From Heligmosomoides polygyrus polygyrus (Eukaryota; Nematoda; Chromadorea; Rhabditida; Heligmosomidae), in NCBI GenBank assembly GCA_947396885.1, contig OX377202.1, positions 81,254,643 through 81,318,642 of the forward strand: 64,000 bases of DNA, given 5' to 3'. Of this stretch, positions 13,101 through 23,940 are shown piece by piece. The notes below the pieces were generated by a model. It made no database searches. It was not told the DNA's origin and saw nothing but the letters and a program-made list of their open reading frames with translations. The position numbers and the translations under genes are program-made. The stretch's first letter is position 1. The number at the start of each line of letters is the position of its first letter.

Positions 13101-16100
13101 GGGCACTTCTTTCTGTTTAACAACGACGACATAGGCCTATGTTATACTTCGACGACGCGTCGCCGACGCTGTGTTGCGCGGGCTGCTACGCACTGCGTAG
13201 TAGCCCGCGTAACACTGTCGCCGACGTCGCCCACAACAGCGTCGCCGAAGTATAACATAGGCCATATTCGACAGCAAACTGTTTTGCAAAGGGGTCACAC
13301 TGAACTAGCTTTCCAAATTCCCTTCTTTGCAACTTCTTAGCGTTGAAAGACCATATTGTTTGTTTTACGTTCCTAGCAGTACCTCCGTCCTCCGACTAGG
13401 TTAGTTCTGAACTTTTTGAGTAGTTCTGTTCTGACGAACAAAATCTATCTGCCTCAAAATTACCTCATTAATTGGTTGCCTAATTCACTTTTCCTCTTGC
13501 CCTGTTTCTGGCCTTGTGCTGTTAAGGCTCTGTTATATTTGTGCTTAAAAAACATGGGTTACTAACAGAAACAGTGTTATAGTTTTCAAGTTTGAGGCCC
13601 GTTCTTGAGATCAAGTTAAATGAATAATCAAGACCTTTAGGATGTGCATTTGCGCCTAGTTTATGCCACATACCCTCAACATTGAAATTTTAGGCGATCT
13701 TCAAAGAGACGCAGCGTCCGTCGCGTGAAATGCAGCAGACCATTGCCGAGCACCTCCGCCTTGATCTCTCCACAGTTGCCAACTTCTTTATGAATGCCCG
13801 TCGGCGGAGCCGAATAGGTCCGAACAGTGATGAGCCTCAGCCGTATCAGCAGGTATGGAGACTGCTAGCTTTTTTGGCTTCCAGCGAATGAGAAGATCGA
13901 GGACTTCTGTGATTACTGATGTGGCCGTTTTTAGGTGCGCCCCATCTCACCGCCACCGGACTCTCCACCCCCAGCAAATGCTAGCGCAGGCCCAATGGGA
14001 AATGGACCACCTTCTGCTCATGCGCGTAATCGACGACAACCAGCGAGCATGCAGCACGTTGAAGCCACGGTAGGCACCGATTTATTACTGCTATATGGTG
14101 TAGAAAAGGCAGCTGGGGAAGTTCTTGTAGCGGGGTTGATCACTACTGTTCATTTATCCGTCCAAGCAGATTTTCGCCGCTCTAGACGCACCGCAATTTT
14201 TCCAGAGCACCTAGTAGACAATGGACATTAAATGAAAAGTATGCAAACCAGACCTTTGGAAATTGATTACTCACAGCTATAGACAGAGATAGAACTATCA
14301 TCCATCACTTGGATTTGATTGCCATTCATTCTCCGATGGCGTCCGTCCAACGCAATGCCCACGAAATCCACATATTTATTTATTTTTTGCACATTTATTT
14401 ATTTATATCCACATCCCCCTCTTTGAGACTCGGAAATGGTATGGCGACGGGGCGGGTCGCCGATAACAGCGTTCAGGAGGAATTTGCATGAGTGGCCTCT
14501 GCGGGAGGGAAATATCAAAAAGGTTGCTTTACTGCTGAGAGAATTTGAATTGCGCTATTTTCCCACCCGACTTGAGAACTCTGCTCACTTATTAGTAGCG
14601 TTTTGATACAAGCTAAATGTTAAAAACTCCTGCTGAGTGCGGGCCTGGTTTATTTCGTATGGTTCAGGTGAGCAGCGTTGCGGAGTCGGCAATTCAGTAC
14701 AGCCGTGAACAGGCTGCCCACGATGCTGCTTCTCTGCGGTCGAACTCCATTGACGACGACGAGAGCTACAAAGTATGCCTGTTTCAAGAGAATCACCGGC
14801 CTTTAACGAACACTGTTCAACTAGTCTTCTACAGATGTATAAGATGAATGACCCACTGGCCGATGATACCGGGATCTCGATTGTGGCTGGAAATGTGCAC
14901 GATGTGTACAACAACGGTAGCGACACGACTGTTGAGGTGAGATTTTGACAGGAACTGGCATAGGCGGTTTTCATTTGTGAGCAGACGCAGCGGTAGTTGA
15001 ATTGTAAGCGCTGTGTTAATTGGCTGGTTGGATTTGACGATTTCTAAAAGTAAAAAGTGCCTACTATATCCACTTTTGATTAGTGGTAGGATCTGTGCTC
15101 GGGATACTCTTGAGTTTGCTGTCCTAGTTCGTTTAATTATTTACATTTTACATTTATTACATGAATACGCATATACAGTACAACTGCTCACAACACTAGA
15201 GCAAAGAAGGAAACAGATCAACTAAACACAACTATTTAAAAAAGAATGAGAAAAGCATAGAGCGAAGAAAGAAAAAATATTGGGCAACAAAACCAAGAAA
15301 GAATGAAACACAGAGTGCTTCATAGTTCCGCCTGCAGGTAACGATGGACAACTGTTTTGAACTTACTAAAACTCTCAGGAAGCTGGTTCTTCTTGATAAT
15401 CTTAGCAAATTCTAACGCACCGCGACAGGAAAAGAATTGTCTCCTCAATGTGGTTCTGGGTCTAGCGATACATAGCTTAAATCTGTTACCTCTGATTTTC
15501 GATGGCATCAACTTGAACAGGTTATTAGATCTAATGGAAGCCTTGCCACAAAGACTTTATAGACGAGAAATAGATAATTTCTTTTCCTCCTAGTGGCCAA
15601 CGACTGCAATCCCAATATCTTGTTACGAACAACACTGTTAGGAACAGTACCATAACTAAAACCGAAGGATCTAAGAAAAATTTTTCTAGTGAAGCTATTC
15701 TGAACACGCTCTAACCTTGCTATGATCTCCCTCTTATGGGGACAATAAACACAAGTACCATACTCTAGCAAGGATCTAACAAAGACCTTGTAGGCCCTCG
15801 TTAGAAGCCTAGGATCCTTAGACAAGAGAGTTTTAAACAGAGGAAACAGTCTTTGATCGGCTCTGGCAGCAATATTTTTACAGTGCTCATCGAAACTAAG
15901 TGCATTGTTCAAAAGAAAACCTAGATCTTTAATTTCATTTACTGTTTGAATTCTAGCTCCGTCCATAGAGTAGCTACAACTAGGGTTATCCTTGCCTAAG
16001 TGGAGTACCTTAGTTTTTTGAATAGAAAGAGGTAAGTCCCAAGCTTTGGACCAGTCATTTATTATATCAATAGCATCCTGCAGACGGTTGTCGCTGATTG

Positions 16101-19100
16101 CTCTAAATCCATCGTATATTTTCATGTTGTCCGCAAAATTTTTACATCCTACTGAAGAAAGAAAAAGAAGCGACGGAATTTCAAAGGAATAAATATTAAA
16201 GAGTATGGGAGAAAGTATCCCACCTTGAAGGACACCGCTGGGCACATCAAGGCACCTGGAGAATGAATTATAAATGCGTACTTGAAATGACCTTCCGTTG
16301 AGAAACTCTCTCAACCAACTAATTATCAATGGATGAATGCCTACTCGATTGAGTTTCAGGAGCAATTTCCTGTGATTAACTCTATCAAATGCCTTTTCAA
16401 AGTCAAAATAGACAACATCGACATTCTCACCCACATCCAGTGAGGATGTCCAGTCATCCAACGCCTCAATCATCTGGGTCACAGTGGACCTCTCACTTCT
16501 AAAACCATGCTGATGTGGGGACAAAACGACTTTGTCCTCTAAATACCTAACCGACACCTTTTTAATTATTTTCTCGAAGACTACAGAGTACTGATGTTAT
16601 GTTGACTGGTCTATAACTCGCCAGATCGGAAAACGGAGGTTTCTCTCGAATAGGAGTGCCCAATGAAAGCTTCCATGACGACGAGTAGCTTGACTGCAGA
16701 CAATCTCACGCGCCGAACGGCGGGAAGGCAGCTCAAACGTTGATCCAAACGAGACGTGAATTATGATTCAAATTAATAAAAGTAATTTTAAAAACATTGA
16801 TCTTGAAGCAGCAGGAGTTTCCAATCTCTGTCGGAGTGCACCAGCGATCTGTGCTCTCCCCACTGCTCTTCGTGATCGTCATGGATACAATTACACGCTA
16901 TCTCCAAAGGGCAGCTCCTTGGACGCTGCTGTATGCCGATGACGTCATGCTTGCATGCGAAGACAGCAGAGCTCGAGCGATAGGCACAGGCTTGGTGCTA
17001 TCGCCTAGCATTGTTCGGACTCAAGCTAAACGTCAAAGAGACGGAATACTTGACGACGGATGTGAATGAGCTCGAATCTATCAAGATCAATGGTGCTGAG
17101 CTCTCACGAGTCACATCTTTCAAGTATCTTGGATCAACAATCACGTCCGATGGCAGTCTAAAGTTGGAGGTGAATGCACGTGTGAGTACAGCCTCGTCCA
17201 AATGGCGTTCGTTGACTGGGGTGCTCTGCGACAAGACAATACCTGAGTACCTCAAGTCAAAGGTGTATAGAGCAGTCGTCCGCCCAGTAGCGACGTACGG
17301 TGCTGAGTGCTGGCCCGCGACGAAGGAAATTGAAAGCCGCCTCAGTGTAATGGGGACGAAAATGCTAAGGTGGACGGCTGGAGTAACGCGATTGGACCGC
17401 GTTCGCAATGAAACCATGCGACAAAGGCTCGGTGTCGCCTCGATAGCTGACAAGTTGCGCGAAGCACGTCTATGATGGTATGGCCACGTCCTTCGCGCTA
17501 ACGACGACACCATGTGTAAGATTGGCCTGAATCTTGAGGTCCCTGGAAAACGGCCTAGAGGACGCCCGAAACAACGTTGGCTAGATACGTTGCGTATGGA
17601 TTTGAAGTTAGCTGGTGTCCATCCCGACCAAGCGTTTAATCGGGAGAAGTGGCGTCACCAGACCAGAAGAGCGGGCCCCGCCACCAAGCGGGACAAACGC
17701 TATTGAAAATGATGATGATGATGATCTTGAAGCAGTCAGCTACTCATTAACGACCATCTCTGGTTTAAACTTTTCTTTTGGTCTGAGTGACTCTTGTCTC
17801 GCACATTAAAAATCGATATGAGTGGCACATAACAACACTTTTATGGGAGAAGACTAGAGATTCCTGGATCTGATTCCTTTAAGATCTAAGCCGTTTTACC
17901 TTTGCCGTACACCTTTAATATAGGCTTGAAGAAGGTTCCGTGGACTGAAACCTCACTGGGTTCACTGTTTCGGGCTCGATTGGAGAAAACATGCAGGTGC
18001 AACTCTCATGCAAAACCCTTATCAAAACACTAGAACAGAATCTGGAGAATCCGTTCAAAGAGTGGCGCGTTCGCTCAAGTTGATATGGTGAAGCTCTGTC
18101 TAGTTCTACTTAGATGGAAAATTTGTAGGAGCCTACACTGTTTTAGTAGACGACTATATCGCATATTCAAATCTAACCGACTTGCTTTCGCCCTACATCG
18201 TTATCTTATGTGACGTCAGTGTCAAACTAGTTCCAGTCGTCCGGAATTGCATCCGAAAAAGCGTTCAAAATGGAGAACATAGAGTGCGGGTGCATATGCA
18301 GTGTAACTACAGAAACTTGACGCTTTGAAATCAGTATAAACATCTTCAAAATCAGAATAAAATATGCGTCTTCCAGATTAACTAGAGACTCACAGGAAGT
18401 TAAGGGGAATTCAATATTATTTCAAAAGTTTTAATTCATCCGCCCCAATGGGAGAACATGCTGTTTGAACTTCTGTAAATTTTTTATTCTCATGATATAA
18501 CAGTGAACTAAAATTTGTTTTAGAACGCAGAAAGGCAGCAGTCGTATAATGTGTTTGAAAAAGAGAATGCGCCGTGCACTCAACTAGAACGTTGCGATTT
18601 TCGTTCAATTGATTGCAGAAATTCCGTTTTCATGAAGTTACAAGACGTAAAAAGACATATGCTCGCTTAGCTGTTTCAAAGAAGAAGCATTTACACTTTC
18701 AGTCAAGTAAAAAACGCAACGATCTAGCTGAGCGCATGAAGTGGTCTACCTTTATACACTGTATGATCGCTCCCTTCCTTCGTTTTAAAAGAATTTAACT
18801 CATAATTTTCCTGAAAATTTTAGAAGATCTGGATCAACGTGATCACTTATTCTGGAGGTATTTTTTAAAATTTCATATAAATTCATACTGAATTTTCCTT
18901 GAACAAAAATTGATCAAGCCGTATTATTTGTTTATTTATTTATTTATCAGACATGAACATAGTCATGCATTACATAAGCAATGACAGAAAAACAAATACT
19001 AGGTCACACAAACTACAACAAACATAAAATTAAACACAGCACATTTAACATAACTTTTTACGTACCACTAAGGACTTGAACGAACTCACAGACATGGTTA

Positions 19101-19947
19101 TGATATTCTCATCCTCACCTAATAATAAGTTCAAGTCTTTAAGTTTTCTATAAGTGAGGACGTTTGGTCTCGCCTGCGATTTTGGAATAGGAAGGTAAAG
19201 CCTTAGGTTCCCTCTCCTATTCGTAGTCAGAGGTACACCAAAAAATATCGTGGGATCTATTGAAATTCTATTTGTAAGAATCTTAGACATTATGGTCATG
19301 TCGATCATCTTCCTTCGACTGCGGAGGGAAGGTAACTATTAAGGTATTCTCTATTTTAATGTGATAGCTCAATTTGATTTTGAAGATGTTAAGTTTGGTT
19401 TCAAACGCGCCAGGTTTGCTTAGAGTAGCCCGATTTGACATCAAAATGGCATATATCACCGTACTTTTGTGGTGCCTTTGGTAATGCTGTCAGTTCGGAA
19501 GACATGGGAAGGTGAACGTCCGCTGGCGATCCGCTTCAAGGCGTCCACACTCTTATGCGGCAACGCCACTCGCCGCTATGGTTAAGGATAGGGCAGCGGC
19601 GTTGCCGCAGAAGTGTGTGGGGCCTTTACGCAACCAACGCTCGAGCTATGCCTTGTAGGGCTTGCTGTTGTCGGTTGAAGAATAGCGCAAACCTTAACGG
19701 TGTGATATCGGTGAGGAGTCACACGCACAGAGGCATTAATGTGCGGCTGGTATTGTTTGATAGCAGACTGTAGGCGACAGTGGCTCAGTGCTGGAGTGTA
19801 GTTGTTATGCTGTTGTCGCCACATGCATCTAATCGCTGACCATTTCAGTCGTTAACGTCGATAGGCGCGTCTCCCGTGAATGCCATAGATCGTGGCGTGG
19901 TTAAGAAGGAGAGCGACGGCATAGCCGAGGATGCGAGCACACAATGA
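1199..19947 (+). CDS. ONECUT-class CUT-homeodomain transcription factor
   Basis: Nuclear DNA-binding transcription factor combining one CUT domain with an atypical homeodomain. I assembled 12 coding exons with GT/AG junctions and matching phases: 1199-1419, 3750-3852, 3988-4170, 4225-4399, 9688-9850, 9920-10065, 10236-10369, 13694-13852, 13935-14069, 14668-14772, 14835-14936, 19849-19947, giving 574 residues. A Gln-rich stretch lies near residues 115-135. The CUT domain (about residues 245-325) includes SIPQAIFAERILCR and GTLSDLLRNPKPWNKLKSGR. The homeodomain (about 357-416) has LVFTDIQKRTLQ and ends VANFFMNARRRS; Phe48 and Met50 in that helix are the ONECUT signature. A Pro/Ser-rich tail and an acidic C-terminus follow. 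Nematodes have several ONECUT paralogues (ceh-38, ceh-48 and others) and I cannot choose between them, so no symbol is given. The start is the ATG one base after an AG acceptor, compatible with spliced-leader trans-splicing, but an upstream exon is possible. Introns at 4400-9687, 10370-13693 and 14937-19848 are full of repeats. Confidence 0.9.
1420..3749 (+). other. ONECUT intron 1
   Basis: Spans from donor GTGAGG to acceptor TTTTCAG. Apart from the SINE-A copy I see only AT-rich unique-looking sequence and homopolymer runs (C-run at about 2117). Confidence 0.7.
1826..2035 (+). mobile_element. SINE-A copy (tRNA-derived), degenerate
   Basis: It matches in sense orientation the repeat seen complete at 44438-44746. 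Shared blocks are a tRNA-like head with GGTAGCGCCAGAC, then CCTGGTTTGA, CCAGGCCAACAAACCTCCCA and CAGACTCGTCTGGGAA. It lies in intron 1 of the ONECUT gene. No clear target-site duplication was found. Confidence 0.6.
7001..8805 (-). mobile_element. non-LTR retrotransposon (CR1/jockey-like) 3' fragment(s)
   Basis: Read on the minus strand, 8145-8700 encodes the C-terminal thumb and tail of a LINE reverse transcriptase: a motif equivalent to 'LEYGSQIWSPHTKK' near 8590-8630, then CKPDPNYPLS and FKLLKGDLKLRPSKYW. It is broken by frameshifts. A (TAAA)n-type tail, read as TTTATTTA on the plus strand, ends at 7001-7036. The stretch 7040-8100 may be 3' UTR or a second fragment. It is antisense to the host gene and there is no intact ORF. 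Confidence 0.65.
8806..8914 (-). mobile_element. SINE-B, 5'-truncated, with 14-bp target-site duplication
   Basis: TGATTTATTTTCTG occurs at 8806-8819 and again at 8901-8914 as a perfect direct repeat. Between them, on the minus strand, is the 3' part of the tRNA-derived SINE seen complete at 51571-51786: the anticodon-arm remnant, an intact B box GGTTCGAGTCC, the acceptor end, and a tail ending in CATCGTGGTGACAG. The 5' truncation and duplication show target-primed retroposition. Confidence 0.85.
10868..11450 (-). mobile_element. LINE (CR1/jockey-like) 3' remnant
   Basis: On the minus strand 11245-11436 reads LESVQNSLTRKI, nearly the same as the LERVQNSFTRKI motif of the LINE at 15135-16690. 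The reading frame is otherwise decayed. It is antisense to the host gene. Confidence 0.5.
13135..13263. repeat. fold-back (MITE-like) element, family 1
   Basis: A 129-bp near-palindrome. The left end GGCCTATGTTATACTTCG is the reverse complement of the right end CGAAGTATAACATAGGCC. The inner arms are CG-rich, with a central block around GGGCTGCTACGCACTGCG. A half copy occurs at 42303-42372, so this is a dispersed family. No coding capacity. Confidence 0.85.
15135..16690 (-). mobile_element. CR1/jockey-like LINE, reverse transcriptase pseudogene
   Basis: The longest open stretch is 15508-16557 (minus, 349 codons), with further coding similarity on both sides. An ASYRPVNIT block lies upstream after frameshifts, and the C-terminal tail continues to 15320 (FFSCRGALEFAKIIK, HRYLQAEL). 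RT motifs: HQHGFRSERSTV, VVYFDFEKAFDRVNH, PSGVLQGGILSPILFNIY. The catalytic FADD box reads FADN, so the enzyme would be inactive even without the frameshifts. An A/T-rich tail ends near 15135. It is antisense to the ONECUT gene. Confidence 0.85.
16798..17735 (+). mobile_element. 5'-truncated RTE retrotransposon with 14-bp target-site duplication
   Basis: TGATCTTGAAGCAG at 16798-16811 is repeated exactly at 17722-17735. The insert (16812-17721) begins abruptly inside the RT core and ends in an (ATG)n tail (17709-17721), the hallmark of RTE elements. Motifs in order: SVLSPLLFVIVMD, LLYADDVMLAC (catalytic YADD kept), FKYLGSTITSDG, YGAECWPATKEIESRL, WYGHVLRANDD, RPRGRPKQRWLDTL. The reading is broken by a frameshift near 17011-17069 and by a TGA at 17474-17476. 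A dead but young-looking insertion in intron 11. Confidence 0.92.
18929..19330 (-). mobile_element. LINE 3' end
   Basis: Plus-strand TTTATTTATTTATTTA at 18929-18946 is the tail of a minus-strand element. 19045-19318 (minus) encodes a LINE C-terminal segment with RRKMIDMTIMSKIL and NRRGNLRLYLPIP. Only the 3' end is present, and it is antisense to the host gene. Confidence 0.65.
19541..19624. repeat. short fold-back element
   Basis: Left arm CCACACTCTTATGCGGCAAC (19545-19564) pairs with right arm GTTGCCGCAGAAGTGTGTGG (19601-19620) around a short spacer. Probably a small MITE or a remnant of one. Confidence 0.65.
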
Positions 19948-20934
19948 CTGAGAGCGGCGGCTGTTTACCTCACCTCGTGACCAAACACAAACACCATTTT
20001 AACCACTTGCCATTGGATAGTCAGTTGAGTCGTGTATAGTCCGGACGGATTTCGTGTTTCGTTGTTCCTTTCATTGCTGCAGTTTCATCCCCCGCATGGA
20101 ACGTGTGGGTGTACATAGAGCGTCGCTGGGGTTGCCGACAGGCCTCTCGGCGGCCTGTCGGCCTCACTTCCTTCCCCTTTCTCTAAGTCAGCCTCATAGC
20201 ACGATGGCGTGTTTTGCATTTTTCGCACGTTGTGTAGCTGTTGTCATCACAGCGCATCGCTTCTCTCACCTTTCCGTTGAATGCACGCGTTTTCCGCGCT
20301 TCGCTGTGGCTGCGCACAATGGGCGGGTTTACCATGATGATGATTATGGTCGTGTTTTGTTTTCAATCCCAAAGTATTCTCTCATTCAGGCTTTTAGCCT
20401 TCTCGGTGAAATTCAGCTTCATTTTGGCCTCATTTTTTACTCGTCGCGAGTTTGATCACTAGAAGAGGGCAGCGTAGGTGTTCGTAGTTTTTGCTGAACG
20501 ATGTTGGGAGTCGTCTGTTCCTCGTAGTCGTACCTTTCTTCCGTCGCTCTCTCTCTCTTCCTCCCTCGCTCTCCGTTTCAACCCAACCCTCTATTGTGCT
20601 GTGATGTGTGATTTCCGTTCAGTTTAGAAGACGTTAGGGCGATATGTACGTATCGTAGCTTCGGTCTGGAGTCGAACAATCAAGCCGTCTTCCTGTGCAT
20701 CTTGACATGTCCCTCATCACTTATGAGCGCGACTGAATGTCTTCGTCGCATGGCTTAGCTGTCTCGTCTTCTTCCAATCCATCCTCTCGTTGATTGTCAG
20801 CACTGTTCATCACTGGTTCTTTGAATATTTCAATTTACATGTTCTATTTCTACGTTTGGCGTTATACTCACTACTCATAGTTCATGTGTGTAAAGATTGC
20901 ATTATACAAACATGTTTCTAATGGAGATAATAAA
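19948..20934 (+). other. 3' UTR of the ONECUT gene
   Basis: The stretch from the TGA stop to the first good AATAAA at 20929-20934. It is CT-rich (20500-20600) with no conserved frame. The extent is inferred from the polyadenylation signal only. Confidence 0.5.
20929..20934 (+). terminator. polyadenylation signal AATAAA (ONECUT gene)
   Basis: Canonical AATAAA 980 bp after the ONECUT stop codon and before unrelated repeats. No closer canonical signal was seen. Confidence 0.5.
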
Positions 20935-21040
20935 TGTAATAGGTCACGTGCATGATCTGTAAATTTAGAACGCGAAATTTGTCAAGATAGCTGCAAGTGA
21001 CAGCTGAGTGTTCGGGTTTGTTTTGAGATGCTTTAGGGCC

Positions 21041-21350
21041 TGTTCATACTCCGCGACAAAAGCGACTCGTCGCCCGTGCAAAACGCGCAAATCGATTGAA
21101 ACTGAGCGCGCGCAGCCGAAAAATGTACTCGAGAGCCGGCGCTGTCGCTCCAGTTGCTCCAGTCGCTGCTGTCGTCTGTTCATACATCTCGTCGCTCCCG
21201 TTGCCCGTGGAAATATGCAAGTCGATCGCGCGCCGCCAAAAAGTGTTCAAACTCGAGCACCGGCGCTGTCGCTCCAGTCTCTGTCGCCTGTTCATACATC
21301 CGCACCCCGCGCGGGCTGCTCTCTCGTCACTCTTGTCGCGAAGTATGAAC
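21041..21350. repeat. TIR element with internal tandem duplication
   Basis: Ends are inverted: GTTCATACTCCGCGACAA at 21042 versus TTGTCGCGAAGTATGAAC ending at 21350. Inside, a unit of roughly 110-130 bp (GTTCATAC ... CCGGCGCTGTCGCTCCAG) occurs at 21042-21152, again at 21179-21272, and starts a third time near 21288. The open frames here are side effects of the GC-rich repeat. Confidence 0.7.
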
Positions 21351-21639
21351 TCCAACGAACTCTTCGCTGTGAAAGGTCTGGAAGAGGTTAGAAACCTTCA
21401 GAACAACCAGGCACTCGTCACGGTAATGACTTCTCAGTAATTCAAAGGAGGCATTTTAGGTAGGTGGTAATTTGGGGGGGGGGGGGGGGAGATGTATGTC
21501 GCGTGATACGCAACTTGAACGGCAATCTAAAATGTGTGCTTTACATCTGCAGCGGATTTCAAGAAGCGGAACAATGGCACATTTTTACAAGACGTCGTTG
21601 TAACAGCTTACAACCTCGATAGCGGGAAGACCCTCAGCT

Positions 21640-22010
21640 TGACCGGCTCAGTGCTGACATCAGCGGTCGGCTCATGTCGACATACGAGCGAGTGGTGATG
21701 GCTCCCACGAGGTGTGGATGTAGCGCTCGATCAAACAGCACCGGTCATGTAATGGCGTACAGCATTCTTGCCCGGTCAGCAGGAAGTGCGGAGGTCGGAT
21801 TCATCAACAATTAATCCGTGGGTATGCGGGTGATAAGGGGTAGAGATAAGATAAGAGTCAGGCAGAGATAACGCAAGAGTCAGAGACGCAGGCTTCACTG
21901 TGGGTATCTCTACCCCTTATACCCGTGAGTTAGTCGTTGATGAATCCGGCCCCGGGTTCGAGCCCCCCTAGCGCCAGAGTTTTAATTGAGACAAAACATC
22001 GTTGTAGTAG
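21640..22010 (+). mobile_element. SINE-B copy interrupted by a MITE
   Basis: It shares CCCACGAGGTGTGGATGT, the A-box-like ATGTAATGGCGTA and GCCCGGTCAG with the complete copy at 51571-51786. It then breaks off near 21795 and resumes at about 21952 with GGGTTCGAGCCCCCTAGCGC and the tail AAAACATCGTTGTAGTAGCT. The interruption falls just before the B box. Confidence 0.8.
21796..21951. repeat. fold-back MITE nested in SINE-B
   Basis: Terminal inverted repeats CGGATTCATCAAC (left) and GTTGATGAATCCG (right) extend inward: GGGTGATAAGGGGTAGAGAT pairs with ATCTCTACCCCTTATACCC. About 156 bp, non-coding. The CCGGATTCATCAA terminus recurs at 30241 and, diverged, near 24295-24315. Confidence 0.85.
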
Positions 22011-22590
22011 CTTCCAAGCTCTATACCAGCCACTTTAGTCCTAAAGAAAGTGCCTTGGAACATTTTTACCTTGTCACACTACCGAAGTATGCCGGGAACA
22101 TCCGCTGGCTGTCGAGTAGAGGTGAGGTATAAGAGGAAACGTTGTGATGGGTCAACGTGTTGATGGTTTGACTCCCTATTAGGCAGTAGTTTTCACTAAT
22201 CTCAAAAAATATACCCGACAGGGTCCGTAGGTTAGGTGTCTTCCCGAGTTACCGCCGCCGACCACCGCCCCGATTCCGAAAGAACAGAGCCGACTATGCG
22301 CCGCGGAGCAGACCTTGTCATAGAGCGGTGATTGAGGACCTTACTTGTTCTTGCCCCCCCCCCTTTTCTCTTTGCTCTTCTAGAATTCATATGTTTTGGG
22401 GCGCTGAGTGACATCTGGTGGTGGTGGAGAGGGGGGGGGTCGCCTTATAATACGCTTTTTACAAACTGTAACACACGGAATCTGGCAGCAAAGCGCGTTT
22501 TGCTCAACTAACCTCATCTCGTCCGAGGCAAGCGCAGCACCTGGTCAGCCTACGGTAATCGAGCGTGCAAGACACCTAACGTAACGCACC

Positions 22591-22812
22591 CAAATGTAAA
22601 CGGTGTGGCCTCTTTCGGCCTGAAATTTGCGATGAAATACCCTCTCGTGGGCCAGCTCCCGGTGTCGTCTTTGCCCGATCTTCGTCTCGATTTAACATGG
22701 ATGGCGTTGATTAACCGCGTCGGATCGGGCAAAGACAACACCGTGAGCTGGCCCATGAGAGGGTATTTCTTTGAAAATTTCTGGCTCAAAGGGGCCATAC
22801 TGTTTACATTTG
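22591..22812. repeat. fold-back element, 222 bp
   Basis: About 95-bp arms: CAAATGTAAACGGTGTGGCC at 22591 against GGCCATACTGTTTACATTTG ending at 22812, continuing through AAATACCCTCTCGTGGGCCA / TGGCCCATGAGAGGGTATTT and TCTTTGCCCGATC / GATCGGGCAAAGA. The loop is about 35 bp. Confidence 0.85.
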
Positions 22813-22982
22813 TTTCGCTATCCAGCGACGCTTTCTCTGACTAGGACAGATACCGAAAATCTTCGTCAGAGTGGAGATCAGATTCATTATTTCTTGTACT
22901 GTCACAATCTCTGAGATCAAGACAACTTTTCGCCCAGATCTACCCAAGGGAGCTTACTTGAGATGACGATAACGAATACTTA

Positions 22983-23400
22983 GTCATTTACTTATTTATT
23001 CCAAACACTCGACAGAGAGTGCGCTCAGATGAAAAGCACAGCCATTAGGAACAGGGAAAAGAGTATGCGGTTCAAAGAAATAGAAGCACCTCTTTACGGC
23101 ACCTCAAGCACATTGGACCGGTGGCATTTTGGAATGAGTCAAAAGCCGTTACCCGCATTCTAGGTGGCCTTGTCCTGGCAATATTCGCAGAGTTGGCCAT
23201 GGTGCCCCCTATGCAACAGGACTTGCCGGAGCTTCGGGACACGGGTTTGCCAACCTTCCACCTAGAACCGACAAAATGGATAAATCTAGCTGGAAGTGTG
23301 TAAGCTTGCAAACATTTTGGCAGCTTAACTGACAAGAGAAAAGGGTCTGCTTCCCCTACTAGCACCTAGAAGCAACCATGAGGCTGTGAACTAACTGCTT
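22983..23400 (-). mobile_element. possible LINE 3' end
   Basis: It starts with a short TTATTTATT run like the other minus-strand LINE tails and contains a 97-codon minus-strand frame (23072-23365) without recognisable motifs. Assigned only by analogy of its 3' end. Confidence 0.3.
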
Positions 23401-23940
23401 AGGAACCGATAGGTAGCGAGAAATAGCAGTCGGTATAACGCTACCAAAGAAGGAAAGACGCTAAAAAATAAGAGAAGTGTGATAAAAACAATAATAGGAC
23501 AAGCAAGGTCTTAAATAGCAGAGCAGTTAGGAGCGGATAGGTGCAAAATTACGCACATAAAAGGCATCTTCAATAATATCAGTGCCTCCTCACCTCGCGC
23601 ATTGAGGAACCACTGGACCCATAGAACACTTTACATATCAGATGCATTGAAATGTTAGAAATCTACACCAAATCACCCACTTAGTCCATCTACAAGAAGA
23701 GAATGAAAATCAAAACTGTAAAGTGCAGTCAAACAGAATGAGAACAAACTATGTACTGCTTTCTGATTCTCAAAAATGAATGAAGGGAAACTGTTGACAG
23801 GATCACATGTCTACGAATAATCATGTACGAGAAGACTGTTGTCAGTGAGTACTAGACGGAGAAATGTTAAGCAATAAAAAATCTGTTGACTTAGATCTGG
23901 TATACCTTTATCCGTGTAGATGTTGATTATATTAGTGTTT

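Larger units (their letters stand above)
10370..13693 (+). other. ONECUT intron 7, inside the homeodomain
   Basis: Interrupts the homeodomain between RTLQ and AIFKE. It contains a minus-strand LINE remnant (10868-11450), a (TTTC)n microsatellite (12369-12390) and a fold-back element (13135-13263). The rest is unassigned AT-rich sequence. Confidence 0.75.
14937..19848 (+). other. ONECUT intron 11, repeat-rich
   Basis: The last intron runs from donor GTGAGA to acceptor TTTCAG. It contains two antisense LINE copies, a truncated RTE insertion and a small fold-back at 19541-19624. The stretch 17740-18900 holds nothing I recognise. Confidence 0.75.

Noticed and set aside
21474..21490. Poly-G and other homopolymer runs (also near 4787, 32707, 39688)
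   Set aside because: Low complexity or assembly noise. The 32707 run is noted only as part of the pogo-like terminus.
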